A stretch of 64,000 nt of DNA, from contig NZ_JALLPO010000019.1 of the NCBI RefSeq assembly GCF_023276435.1, positions 62,001-126,000 on the forward strand, written 5' to 3'. Origin of the DNA: Sphaerisporangium perillae (GTDB lineage: Bacteria > Actinomycetota > Actinomycetes > Streptosporangiales > Streptosporangiaceae). The notes under the pieces are model-generated. The model was not told the origin of the DNA and made no database searches. It saw only the letters and a program-made list of their open reading frames with translations. The translations under genes and the position numbers were made by a program. Shown here piece after piece: positions 44,395 through 53,159 of this stretch (position 1 is the first letter of the stretch; every line of letters starts with the position of its first letter).

Positions 44395-47300
44395 TCAGGC
44401 GAGGACGGTCAGCGCCTGCTCCCGGCTGAGCGCGGCGCCTCTGGCGAACTCCGCGGCGAAGGCCTCCGGTCCGATGAGAGCCGTGCTGCCCGCGGCGATC
44501 CTCGCGACGTCAGGGTCGCCGGTGACGGCCATGCCGCGTAGCGCCACCGCCACGCCGAGCAGGAACGCGGCCCGCTCCCCGTTCCCTTCGAGCAGGGCCA
44601 GCCCGGCACCGCTCTCGGTGACGTCGGCGAGCTCCATCACCGACGCCGACGACGTGCGCGCCACGCGGAGCGCCTCGCCGTGGCGGCGCCCGGCCTCAGC
44701 CAGGTCGCCTCCGGCCTCGGCCAGCCGGGCCAGCGCGGTCAGCACGAGCGGTCTGATGCCCTCGGTGGCGAAGACGCCGGCCCCGATGGCGTCCAGCGCG
44801 GCCAGGTAGTGGTCGCGCGCCTCGGCGTGATCGCCGGACAGGCGGGCGAGCTCACCCAGCCCCAGCTCGACCAGCGAGGACCGGCGCGACGTGCTCGTCC
44901 TGCGTGCCAGCTCGGCGGCGCGGGACAGGTCGGCACCCGCCGCGCGCGAGTCGCCCTCGCGTATGAGAGCGCCGCCCCTGCGGCAGAGCACGTCCACCAG
45001 GTCGTCCACGGTGCCGAGCTGCTCGTGCAGTTCGACGGCCTCTCCCCACAGCCGCCTGGCCCGCCGCCACTCGCCGCGCCAACTGGAGATCAGTGCCAGC
45101 CACTCCAGCCCTTGCGCCATGCCCCAGCGCTCGCCCATGGAGCGGAAGCCGGACAGGCTCGACTCGAGCCCGCGCTCCGCGTCGGCCACCCTGCCGTCCA
45201 GCAGATACACCAGGGACTCCCCCAGCATGCTGACGGCCCGGCTCCACGGGTCGGAGCCGAGCAGCCGCCCCCGTTTGAGGGTGACCTCCGGATCCGACGG
45301 CCCCGCGGTCATCCCCCACAGGACGTTCAGGAACGGGTACCGCAGCTCCCGGTCCAGCGAGCGCATGATCTCCTCGGCCCGCGCCCACTGCTCGGGCAGC
45401 ACCGCGGGCACGGCCTGCAGCACGCACAGGACGTACTCCTCCTCCAGCCCCGCCGGCGGCTCGGCGCCCAGCCGTTCGAGCAGCCGGAGCACCGGCGAGG
45501 TGACCTCGCCGTGCCGCCCGCTCAGCCACCAGTACGCCGCCGTCGCCGCGATCAGCCGTAGCGCCCGGTCCGGATCGGCCTGGACGGCGTGGCGCAACGC
45601 GGCCTGCAGGTTGCTGTGCTCGGCGGAGACCCGGGCCAGCCATTCGAGCTGCTCGGCCCGGCGCAACCACGGGTCGGCGCGCTGCGCCAGCTCCAGGAAG
45701 CAGGCGGCGTGCTCGTCGCGCACCTGCTCCTGCTCACCCGCTTCGGCCAGCCGCTCCACGCAGAACAGCCGGATCGTGTCCAGCATCCGGTACCGGCCGC
45801 TGTTCGCCTCGATGAACGATTTGTCCACCAGGTCGGCCAGCACCTCCCCGGCTCCGCAGATCCGCTCGACCGCCTCCAGGGAGGCGCTTCCCGCGAACAC
45901 CGAGAACCGCCGGGCCAGCGCCTGCTCCTCGGGGCTGAGCAGGCTCCAGCTCCAGTCCACCACGGCGCGCAGCGTCTGGTGCCGGGCCGCCGCGGTGCGG
46001 TCACCGCGGGACAGCAGCGTGAACCGGCCGTGCTCCTCCAGGCGCGTGGCGATCTCCTGCGCGGTGAACGTCCGCAGCCGGGCCGCCGCCAGCTCGATGG
46101 CCAGCGGCAGGCCGTCCAGCGTCGCGCAGATCTCGGCGAACTCCGGCAGCATCGTCAGGCCGGGGCGCACGGCGGCGGCCCGCTCGGCGAACAGCCGCAC
46201 CGCCGGGTAGGCGAGCGCGTCATCGGCGTCGGTGCCCGGCGGGGGCACGGCCAGCGGCGACAGCGGGACGAGCATCTCGCCGGTGAGCCCGAGCGGCTCG
46301 CGGCTGGTGCACAGGACGACCACCCGCGGGCAGGCGTCGAGCAGCCGGCGGGCGAGCGCCGCCGCCGGGCCGATCACGTGCTCGCAGTTGTCCAGGACGA
46401 GCAGCAGCTCCTGGTCGGCCAGGGCGGCCACCAGCCGGTCGGTGGGGTCGGCCCGATCGGACACCAGTGGCTGCAGCCCCGTCTCGCGCAGGCCGAGCGA
46501 GCCGAGCACCACCGCCGGGATCTGGCCACCGTCGTCGAGCGGCGACAGATCGACGAAGCAGGCGTCTCCTCCACGGCGACGGGCCGCCTCGATCGCCAGC
46601 CGGGTCTTCCCGGTGCCTCCGGGGCCGGTCAGCGTGACGAGCCTGGAGTCGCGCAGCTCCTCGATCCGGCGCAGTTCGGCCGCACGGCCCACGAAGCTGG
46701 TGAGCTGCGCGGGCAGCCGCTGCCGCACCACCGGCGCCCGGGCCTCGTCGCCCCGCAGGATCGCCAGGTGCAGGGCCGTCAGCTCGGGCGATGGGTCGGC
46801 GCCGAGCTCGTCGGCCAGCAGCCGCCTGCCCTCCTCGTAGACGGTCAGCGCCGCGGCCTGCTGCCCGGCGGCGCGCAGGGCCCGCATGAGCTGACCGCGC
46901 AGCCGCTCGCGCATCGGGTTCGCGGCCACCAGGTGCCGCAGTTCGGCGATGGAGGTGCCTTCGGGAAGGGCCAGTTCGGCTTCGACGAGGTCTTCCCGCG
47001 CCGCTAGCCGTATCTCTTCCAGCCGGGCCGCCTGCGCGGGCACGAAGGGCACGTCGGCCAGGTCGGCCAGTACGGGCCCGCGCCACAGCGCCAGCGCGTC
47101 CTTGAGCACGCCGGCGGCGCGCTCGTACCGGCCCACGGCGAGCAGCGCGCGCCCGTCGCGGGCGAGCCGCTCGAACCGCGACGCGTCGACGTCCTCGGGG
47201 TCGGCCGCGAGCCGGTACCCGGCCCCGTGGAACTCGATCAGATCGGGCGGCAGGTTGCGGCGGAGCCGGGACACGTGCGCCTGGATCGCGTTGGCCGCGC

Positions 47301-47472
47301 CGGCCGGAGGACGCTCGCCGTACTGCCCGTCGATCAGCCGGTCCACGCTGACGAGCCGGCCGGTGTCGAGCAGGAGCAACGCGAGCAGCGCACGGGGCCG
47401 GGGCCCGCCGACGGGGACGAGTTCCCCCTCCTCCGTCCGCACTTCCAGCAGGCCCAGGATTCCGAATCGCAC
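44395..47472 (-). CDS. SARP/AfsR-family regulator (BTAD + NB-ARC + TPR)
   Basis: 1025 residues from GTG 47472, chosen because the conserved N-terminus [12 protein letters not shown] begins there. An OmpR-type DNA-binding domain (about 1-90), the bacterial transcriptional activation domain (95-240), a STAND ATPase with [11 protein letters not shown] (Walker A) and [11 protein letters not shown] (Walker B-like), and a TPR-like C-terminus follow in the order of large SARP regulators such as AfsR. These activate secondary-metabolite clusters. The nearest same-strand target is the FAD monooxygenase downstream; whether it also acts on the synthetase locus 10 kb away is unknown. Confidence 0.95.
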   Translation of the reverse strand: MRFGILGLLEVRTEEGELVPVGGPRPRALLALLLLDTGRLVSVDRLIDGQYGERPPAGAANAIQAHVSRLRRNLPPDLIEFHGAGYRLAADPEDVDASRFERLARDGRALLAVGRYERAAGVLKDALALWRGPVLADLADVPFVPAQAARLEEIRLAAREDLVEAELALPEGTSIAELRHLVAANPMRERLRGQLMRALRAAGQQAAALTVYEEGRRLLADELGADPSPELTALHLAILRGDEARAPVVRQRLPAQLTSFVGRAAELRRIEELRDSRLVTLTGPGGTGKTRLAIEAARRRGGDACFVDLSPLDDGGQIPAVVLGSLGLRETGLQPLVSDRADPTDRLVAALADQELLLVLDNCEHVIGPAAALARRLLDACPRVVVLCTSREPLGLTGEMLVPLSPLAVPPPGTDADDALAYPAVRLFAERAAAVRPGLTMLPEFAEICATLDGLPLAIELAAARLRTFTAQEIATRLEEHGRFTLLSRGDRTAAARHQTLRAVVDWSWSLLSPEEQALARRFSVFAGSASLEAVERICGAGEVLADLVDKSFIEANSGRYRMLDTIRLFCVERLAEAGEQEQVRDEHAACFLELAQRADPWLRRAEQLEWLARVSAEHSNLQAALRHAVQADPDRALRLIAATAAYWWLSGRHGEVTSPVLRLLERLGAEPPAGLEEEYVLCVLQAVPAVLPEQWARAEEIMRSLDRELRYPFLNVLWGMTAGPSDPEVTLKRGRLLGSDPWSRAVSMLGESLVYLLDGRVADAERGLESSLSGFRSMGERWGMAQGLEWLALISSWRGEWRRARRLWGEAVELHEQLGTVDDLVDVLCRRGGALIREGDSRAAGADLSRAAELARRTSTSRRSSLVELGLGELARLSGDHAEARDHYLAALDAIGAGVFATEGIRPLVLTALARLAEAGGDLAEAGRRHGEALRVARTSSASVMELADVTESGAGLALLEGNGERAAFLLGVAVALRGMAVTGDPDVARIAAGSTALIGPEAFAAEFARGAALSREQALTVLA

Positions 47473-47533
47473 GGGACCGATTGTGTCCCATGCGCCCTGC
47501 TTCGCGAGGATCAACGGCTCCCGAGGCCTGGTC

Positions 47534-47686
47534 ACCCGCCCTTACCTGCGCGACCGCCCGCAGGCGGAGCCGCACCTCTTCGACACCGGCCACTTCGCCC
47601 TGGAGGACGAACTCCAGCCGATCGCTCCCCTGATCGCCTCGTTCCTGACCAGCACCAGCGCCGCCGGCGGCCACCAGGCCGCGTGA
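47534..47686 (+). pseudogene. Alpha/beta hydrolase, C-terminal remnant
   Basis: The frame ending at TGA 47684-47686 reads [20 protein letters not shown] then [24 protein letters not shown] with its catalytic His is the C-terminal motif of alpha/beta hydrolases; the nucleophile and the rest of the fold are missing. It overlaps the 5' end of the SARP reading frame in the opposite direction. Confidence 0.7.
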
Positions 47687-47706
47687 AGCCCACCGGAGAC
47701 GGATAG

Positions 47707-48084
47707 TTGCTTGACGCCCTCGAGTGGGCGGCCAAGATCGCCTCGTTCGACGGCTTCGTGATGGTGACCCCCGAGTACAACCACTCCACCTCCGGCGCAC
47801 TGAAGAACGCCATCGACTTCCTGTACGCCGAGTGGAACAACAAGGCCGTCGGGTTCGTCAGCTACGGCTCCGTCGGGGGCACCCGGGCGGTGGAGCACCT
47901 GCGCCTGATCGCCGCCGAGCTGCAGATGGCCGACGTACGGGCCCAGGTGGCGCTGTCGCTGTTCACCGACTTCGAGAACTTCAGCGTCTTCAAGCCCGGC
48001 GACTTCCAGCGTGAGTCGCTCACCACCGTGCTGAACCAAGTGGTGGCGTGGAGCAAGGCGCTCGCGCCGCTGCGCGCCGCCTGA
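47707..48084 (+). pseudogene. NADPH-dependent FMN reductase, N-terminally truncated
   Basis: 125 residues, against about 185-195 for the family. FVMVTPEYNHSTSGALKNAIDFL and GFVSYGSVGGTRAVEHLR are the central and distal flavodoxin-like motifs, but the N-terminal strand and the FMN-phosphate loop (GSxRxxR) are absent. The frame opens with TTG 47707 without a ribosome-binding site, 20 bases after the hydrolase remnant. Probably dead, though a short expressed product cannot be excluded. Confidence 0.75.
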
Positions 48085-48138
48085 GCACAGGACCCGGCGC
48101 CACCCGCGCCCTTCGGCTTTAGCGCAGGCGCCGCCCGC

Positions 48139-48202
48139 GCCCGGCGGCACCGGTGTCCGCCGTCGCACCCGCCCGGCGGCACCGGTCTCCGGCGTCGCCC
48201 GC
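48139..48202. repeat. Imperfect 32-bp tandem duplication
   Basis: GCCCGGCGGCACCGGT starts both 48139 and 48171; the two 32-base copies differ at a few positions. They lie between the FMN-reductase remnant and the MarR stop. Confidence 0.75.
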
Positions 48203-48210
48203 GAACGCGC

Positions 48211-48675
48211 TCAGTCGCCGGCCCCGACCTGCCCCATCGCGCGGGCGAGCCCGGCGAGATCGATGCCTTCGAGATGGTCGAGGACGTGGCGGCGCACGCT
48301 CGCCAGATGGGTCGGCCACGCCTGCTCGAGGCGGGCGAGGCCGGCGTCGGTGAGAACGGCGTTCAACCCGCGGGCGTCCTCGTCGCACCTGACCCGTTCG
48401 ACCAGACCCTGCGCCTCCAGGCGGGTGACGATGCGGGTTATCCCGCTCAGGGAGAGGTTGCAGGCGGACGCGAGTTCGCTCATCCGCATCAGCCGATGCG
48501 GAGCCTCGGACAGGTGCATCAGGGTCAGGTACTCGCTGAGCGGCAACCGCTGCTCGCGCACCATGTCAGCGTCGAGCGCGCGGGGCAGGGCGTACATCAC
48601 CTGCCCCAGCGAACGGATCAGCGCTTCCTCATCGGAGTTCAAGGGCTGCGGGGGCTGTACTGCGTCGGCGGGCAT
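48211..48675 (-). CDS. MarR-family regulator
   Basis: 154 residues. The winged helix is clear: LSEYLTLMHLSEAP, MSELASACNLSLSGITRIVTRLEAQGLVER, the wing CDEDARGLNAVLTDAG. Such proteins repress efflux or oxidative-stress genes and release DNA on binding phenolic ligands or on oxidation. The ATG at 48675 lacks a strong ribosome-binding site. The gene it was once divergent from may be the membrane-protein remnant at 48750. Confidence 0.9.
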   Translation of the reverse strand: MPADAVQPPQPLNSDEEALIRSLGQVMYALPRALDADMVREQRLPLSEYLTLMHLSEAPHRLMRMSELASACNLSLSGITRIVTRLEAQGLVERVRCDEDARGLNAVLTDAGLARLEQAWPTHLASVRRHVLDHLEGIDLAGLARAMGQVGAGD

Positions 48676-48749
48676 ACCCCAAGTTTAGTTGCTTGACGGA
48701 GAAAGTATCCTGTCGTCCGCGAGGTCGTTGACCAGGTGCAGGGCCAGGG

Positions 48750-48844
48750 CGGAGAACTCCGCGACGTACCACGATCCTCTGGCTCGGCGCCGCCTCGCCG
48801 GCGGCGGGCGCCATCACCCTCGGCGTCGGCCTTCTCACCGCCTG
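48750..48844 (+). pseudogene. C-terminal membrane-segment remnant
   Basis: The frame ending at TGA 48842-48844 reads RRTTILWLGAASPAAGAITL then GVGLLTA, a single hydrophobic helix with a basic flank and no start. It probably represents the end of a small integral membrane protein; the family is not recognised. Confidence 0.3.
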
Positions 48845-48848
48845 ACGC

Positions 48849-48888
48849 GAGATGGCGTGAGATGGCGCGAGATGGCGCGAGATGGCGC
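48849..48888. repeat. Four tandem copies of a 10-bp unit
   Basis: GAGATGGCGT followed by three exact GAGATGGCGC units. A short array of this kind can vary in copy number by slippage. It lies between the membrane-protein remnant and the MDR gene. Confidence 0.9.
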
Positions 48889-48960
48889 GGCCGGATCCTT
48901 GCGCATCTTGGCTATCGAGCCGCTTTCGCCGGTCGCCCTGCCTTTGACAGGCTTGCCGGT

Positions 48961-49911
48961 ATGCCAAGAACGACGATGCGCGCGATCGGTCAAGACATGC
49001 TGGGCGGTCCAGAGGTACTGAAGGAGATCGAGGCGGAGCGGCCGGCACCCGGGCCGACCGAGGTGCTGGTGCGGGTGCACGCGGCCGGGGTCAATCCGAC
49101 CGACTGGAAGCATCGCGCCACGGGCGGCATGCTGGGGCAGCCGCCGTTCGTCCTCGGATGGGACGTCTCCGGTGTCGTCGACTCCGTCGGGGTAGGGACG
49201 ACTCTCTACAAACCGGGCGACGAGGTGTTCGGCATGCTCCGCTATCCGTACGGCCACGGCGCGTTCGCCGAGTACGTCGCCGCACCCGCCCGCACGTTCG
49301 CCCGCAAGCCCCGGAAGATCGACCATGTGCGGGCCGCCGCGCTCCCGCTGGCCGCGCTGACCGCGTGGCAGGCCCTGGTGGACACCGCGGAGGTGAGGGC
49401 CGGGCAGCGGGTGCTGGTCCACGCCGCCGCCGGCGGCGTCGGCCATCTCGCGGTGCAGATCGCCAAGGCCCAGGGCGCTCACGTCATCGGCACGGCCAGC
49501 GCCGCCAAGCACGAGTTCCTGCGTGGACTGGGAGCGGACGAGCTCGTCGACTACCGGAGCGTGGACTTCGCCGAGGCGATCGAAGACGTGGATGTGGTGA
49601 TCGACACGATCGGCGGCGACTACGGACCCCGCTCGCTGCGCACCCTGCGCGAAGGCGGGGTCATCGTCTCGCTCGTCCTGTCCAATACGGCCGCGGATCT
49701 GCGCGCCCAGGCCGAGAAGCTGGGCATTCGCGCGGAGGCCATGCTCGTGGAACCCGACCACGCCGCCATGAAGGCGATCGCCGCGCTGGTGGAGGAGGGC
49801 CGCCTGCACGCCGAGATCGACACGGTGCTCCCCCTGGAACAGGCGGCCAAAGCGCACGAACTCGGCGAGACGGGCCGCACCACCGGCAAGATCGTCCTCA
49901 CCGTGCGGTAG
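48961..49911 (+). CDS. NADP-dependent quinone-oxidoreductase-like MDR enzyme
   Basis: 316 residues, medium-chain dehydrogenase/reductase without zinc ligands. GroES-like N-terminus with VRVHAAGVNPTDWKHR and PPFVLGWDVSGVV; nucleotide site HAAAGGVGHLAVQIAKAQGA. These reduce quinones or enones with NADPH. The ATG at 48961 has AGGCTTG upstream. The 3' end overlaps the convergent P1 peptidase gene by 14 bases. Confidence 0.92.
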   Translation: MPRTTMRAIGQDMLGGPEVLKEIEAERPAPGPTEVLVRVHAAGVNPTDWKHRATGGMLGQPPFVLGWDVSGVVDSVGVGTTLYKPGDEVFGMLRYPYGHGAFAEYVAAPARTFARKPRKIDHVRAAALPLAALTAWQALVDTAEVRAGQRVLVHAAAGGVGHLAVQIAKAQGAHVIGTASAAKHEFLRGLGADELVDYRSVDFAEAIEDVDVVIDTIGGDYGPRSLRTLREGGVIVSLVLSNTAADLRAQAEKLGIRAEAMLVEPDHAAMKAIAALVEEGRLHAEIDTVLPLEQAAKAHELGETGRTTGKIVLTVR

Positions 49912-50932
49912 TGGGCCTGCTCCGGCGCAGGAACTCGATGAGGTCGGGGATCGGTATCGCGTGCAGGACGTGCCCGTCCACGCCTGTCGTGGTGGTCGCG
50001 TTGAACAGCGAGTTCAGCACGGCCTCCTCGACCGCGTCGAGTGCCGCCTCGAACAGCGGGCTCAACGCCGCGTCGGGGGGAGGCGTGCCGCCCGGGCGAA
50101 CGGAGAAGGCGATGCCGTAGTCCCCGCTTCCATGACTGTAGGAGGCGCCGACCCGCCCCAGCCCGAAGACCGCACGCCGCGCGAGACGGGTGAGCTGCCG
50201 GGCGTCGAGAGGCGCGTCGGTCGTGACGACGATCATGCATGATCCGGCGTCCTGGACCGCGGCTTCGCCCGGTCCGAATCGCCCAGGGGGGATCGTGGTG
50301 CCGAGAACGCGCAGCGTGCCGCCGAAGTTGGCCTGCACCAGCACGCCGAGGGTGACCGGCTCGCCCGCCAGGTCCAGGACGCGGGAAGAGGTGCCGATGC
50401 CCGCCTTGAAGCCCAGCGCGCCGGTGCCCGTACCCGCTCCGACGCATCCCTCGGCCACCGGTCCCGGCGCGGCGTCGTCGATGGCCGCCAGCACCTGTGC
50501 CTCGCCGACGGGACGGGCGCGAATGTCGGACAGGTAGCCGTCGTTGCACTCACCGACCACCGGATTGAAGGACCGCACGTCCGCACAGTCGGGTCGTGCC
50601 AGCATCCAGCTCACCAACGCGTCCGCCGCGCGGAAAGCGGAAAGCGTCGAGGTGAGCACGATGGGCGCCTCGATCTGCCCGAGCTCGGCCACCTGGGTGG
50701 CGCCTATCAGCTTCCCGTAGCCGTTACCGGTGAACAGCCCCGCGGGCAGCGGCGCGTGCGGGCCGATGCCGTCGGGAACGATGGCGGTCACTCCGGTACG
50801 GATGTCGGGGTCGCGGAGGATGGTGCAGTGCCCTACTCGTACCCCGGGCACGTCCGTGATGGCATCGTGCTCCCCCGGCTCCCGATCACCGATCATGATC
50901 CCCAGGTCACGCGCCCGCCTACCCCGTCGCAT
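49898..50932 (-). CDS. P1-family peptidase (DmpA/L-aminopeptidase-like)
   Basis: 344 residues. The self-cleavage site of this Ntn-like family is G230-S231 in DAGSCMIVVTTDAPL; S231 would become the catalytic N-terminus of the beta chain. Other conserved parts are ITDVPGVRVGHCTI, VVGECNDGYLSDI and GAGTGTGALGFKAGIGT. Members remove N-terminal residues from small peptides or amides, including beta-amino acids. The ATG 50932 follows GGGAGGTGG by about 10 bases. No signal peptide. Confidence 0.93.
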   Translation of the reverse strand: MRRGRRARDLGIMIGDREPGEHDAITDVPGVRVGHCTILRDPDIRTGVTAIVPDGIGPHAPLPAGLFTGNGYGKLIGATQVAELGQIEAPIVLTSTLSAFRAADALVSWMLARPDCADVRSFNPVVGECNDGYLSDIRARPVGEAQVLAAIDDAAPGPVAEGCVGAGTGTGALGFKAGIGTSSRVLDLAGEPVTLGVLVQANFGGTLRVLGTTIPPGRFGPGEAAVQDAGSCMIVVTTDAPLDARQLTRLARRAVFGLGRVGASYSHGSGDYGIAFSVRPGGTPPPDAALSPLFEAALDAVEEAVLNSLFNATTTTGVDGHVLHAIPIPDLIEFLRRSRPTTAR

Positions 50933-51082
50933 CAGGCGCCACCTCCCGTCATCGCGGCCATCCTGCTGCCGCTGACCGGCCGCGGGGCCGCCCTGTCCCG
51001 ACTGTCCGGCCACGGCGTGCCGGCGCTTGAGGCTCGCGGCGACCTCCACGGCCCCGCTCCCAGGTGACGCCGCCGACAAAGC

Positions 51083-51685
51083 TCATTGACGCCAGGATTT
51101 GGCATATTTACTGCGGTACTTTGTGTCGTCCTCGGTCTCGATGAGCGCCATTGCTTGTCGCTCGATCCGCTCGTCGCCGGTGGCCTTGTGGAGATTTCGC
51201 AATCCGACGATGATGTCGTTTCGGATGAGCGTGCAGTTCTTCTCCGGCTCACAGTCGCCGAATCGTGCGACGAGCGCGCCGAGCAATGCCGTTCGCCGGG
51301 TCGTCCCGGCGAGTCCGATCTTCCACAGCGACTGCAGGCAGTGTCGCGCCGTCACGAATCGCTTGTCCCCGGTCACTTCGATCAGTGCGCCGAGGTCTCC
51401 CAGGATGCGTTCCTCGGGGTCGCTGAGTGCGAGGTTGCATAGGATCTGCGCCGCGATCGCCCGGTTGTGATTGTCCTCGTGGGCGAGGTTGCCGACCACC
51501 TCATCCCACACCGCATAAGCCCAGGCAACCGGATCGCCGGTCGCCTTCATCGTCTGTTCATACGCGGCGTTTTGTCGTTCGCGGTCCTTCGACCAGAGGT
51601 CACTGAACCCTTCCGGCACCGAACTGCTGGTCACAGGCTCCGACTCCAATAACGTGCGACGGCGACCCAATATGCGGCCGCCCAT
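51083..51685 (-). CDS. HEAT-repeat-like hypothetical protein
   Basis: 200 residues (about 184 if GTG 51634 is the start). Helical pairs such as AIAAQILCNLALSDPEERIL, KRFVTARHCLQSLWKIGLAG and IRNDIIVGLRNLHKA suggest a HEAT-like solenoid used for protein binding. The region is noticeably less GC-rich than its neighbours, consistent with recent acquisition. A perfect 10-bp inverted repeat overlaps the first possible start codon, which favours the downstream start and suggests control at that site. Function unknown. Confidence 0.65.
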   Translation of the reverse strand: MGGRILGRRRTLLESEPVTSSSVPEGFSDLWSKDRERQNAAYEQTMKATGDPVAWAYAVWDEVVGNLAHEDNHNRAIAAQILCNLALSDPEERILGDLGALIEVTGDKRFVTARHCLQSLWKIGLAGTTRRTALLGALVARFGDCEPEKNCTLIRNDIIVGLRNLHKATGDERIERQAMALIETEDDTKYRSKYAKSWRQ

Positions 51686-51710
51686 ATCGTAGAGCGTATT
51701 CGATATGGGC
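51680..51710. promoter_or_regulatory. Perfect inverted repeat at the 5' end of the HEAT-like gene
   Basis: GCCCATATCG (51680-51689) and CGATATGGGC (51701-51710), 11-base spacer. Too AT-rich in the arms for a typical terminator here; operator more likely. Confidence 0.55.
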
Positions 51711-51828
51711 CATCAAAAGGCCGATGACGCGGTGGGGCCGTCACCCGACGCCGAACCGCCGACTCGATCAAGGCGGCGCCCAAGCCGGCCGCGACCAGCG
51801 CGAGCTGCGTCGAGTGCTCGAGGCGGTG

Positions 51829-51927
51829 TGCGGCAGCTCCTCGCGCGCCCACCTGGAGGAGAACGCCGGCGCCGCGAACCTGCCCCTCAGTCCCGACGAT
51901 CGCGCCCAGCTGACCCCGACTGGGTGA
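51829..51927 (+). pseudogene. Aldo/keto reductase, C-terminal remnant
   Basis: The frame ending at TGA 51925-51927 reads GSSSRAHLEENAGAANLPLS then PDDRAQL, matching the conserved C-terminal NADPH-binding segment of aldo/keto reductases (G-[T/S]-[S/K]-x-x-H-L-x-E-N). The TIM barrel is gone. It lies between the HEAT-like gene and the phosphoesterase. Confidence 0.65.
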
Positions 51928-52006
51928 TCGAAGTTGTCGGTGAGGGTTCCCCGCGATGTGGGCTCCCTGTCATCGGACGGCGGCCGGGAGCGGCGATAGA
52001 TTGTCC

Positions 52007-52993
52007 ATGCGTAAATCCCTGCTCGCGGCCACCGTGATCGCCGCGTCGCTTGCCGGCGGTATCGCCTCGCCCGGCATCGCCGCCGCCGATTCCGGTCACG
52101 CCGGCACCACGTCCGATCGTGGGCGCTCCTTCACCTTCGCCCTGCTTGGCGACACCCCCTACGGCGCAGCCCAGGAGGCCGCGTTCCCCCTTCTGGTCGA
52201 TGACGTCAACTCCGACCGGGACGTCAAGCTCGTCCTGCACGCGGGAGACGTCAAGAGCGGCTCCACCACCTGTGACGACGCCCACCTGACCGCGACGGCG
52301 AAGCAGTACCAGACCTTCGAAGACCCGTTCGTGCTGACCCCCGGCGACAACGACTGGACCGACTGTCACCGCGCCGCCGCAGGTGGCTTCCTCCCCACGG
52401 AGCGGCTCGAAGCGTTCCGCCGGCTCTTCTACCCGGTCGCCGGCCGTACCCTCGGGCGTCACCCGATGAAGGTGGAGACCCAGGCACGCGACCAGGACCA
52501 CCGCGACTACCTCGAAAACGTCCTCTTCACCGAGAAGCGCGTCGTCTTCGCCACGGTGCACGTGGTCGGCAGTTCGAACGACCTCGCCCCGTGGGGTGAA
52601 CTGCCCGGCGGCGACCGGCCCGAGGCGCGGATGGCGGAGTACGAGGCACGGAAGGCCGCCGCGCTCGACTGGATCGACGACGCCTTCAACACGGCCAGGC
52701 GCACCCACGCCCCGGGCGTCTTGCTCATGATGCAGGCCGAGCCCACGCAGACCGAAGGGTTCGCCGACATCCGCGAGCGCATCGTCGAACGCTCTCGCGC
52801 GTACGGCAAGCCGGTGCTGCTCGTGCACGGTGACGAGCATGTCCAGGAGGTGGAGCCGAACTACGCGGGCGTGCCCGGCCTGACCCGGCTGGAGACATTC
52901 GGCGACACCGCGAGCCAGTGGCTGCGCGTAACCGTCGACCCGAAGTCGCCCGAGGTCTTCTCCTGGGAGCGGCGGACCGTCCCGGCGGCATGA
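52007..52993 (+). CDS. Secreted calcineurin-like metallophosphoesterase-type protein
   Basis: 328 residues. Signal peptide about 1-27 (RKSLLAATVIAASLAGGIAS, cut near AAA-DS). The mature chain carries metal-ligand motifs of the calcineurin fold: FALLGDTPYG, LHAGDVKSG, TPGDNDWTD with the GDN signature, and a distal HGDEHV. Relatives are annotated only as secreted metallophosphoesterases; the substrate is unknown. ATG 52007 is the last start before the signal peptide; the frame is open upstream but not signal-like. Confidence 0.83.
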   Translation: MRKSLLAATVIAASLAGGIASPGIAAADSGHAGTTSDRGRSFTFALLGDTPYGAAQEAAFPLLVDDVNSDRDVKLVLHAGDVKSGSTTCDDAHLTATAKQYQTFEDPFVLTPGDNDWTDCHRAAAGGFLPTERLEAFRRLFYPVAGRTLGRHPMKVETQARDQDHRDYLENVLFTEKRVVFATVHVVGSSNDLAPWGELPGGDRPEARMAEYEARKAAALDWIDDAFNTARRTHAPGVLLMMQAEPTQTEGFADIRERIVERSRAYGKPVLLVHGDEHVQEVEPNYAGVPGLTRLETFGDTASQWLRVTVDPKSPEVFSWERRTVPAA

Positions 52994-53159
52994 CACACCA
53001 CGCGAAGCCAACGCGCGGCTGTACTTCGACGAGCTGTCCAAGGCTTGAACAGCTCCTCCTACGACGCGGCCGCCCCGTTCCGGACGGGACTGCGAGCGGT
53101 GCCGTTCGTGACCGGATATGGCCAGACCGGCGGTGGCCGCTCGGGAGATCCTTACCTCC

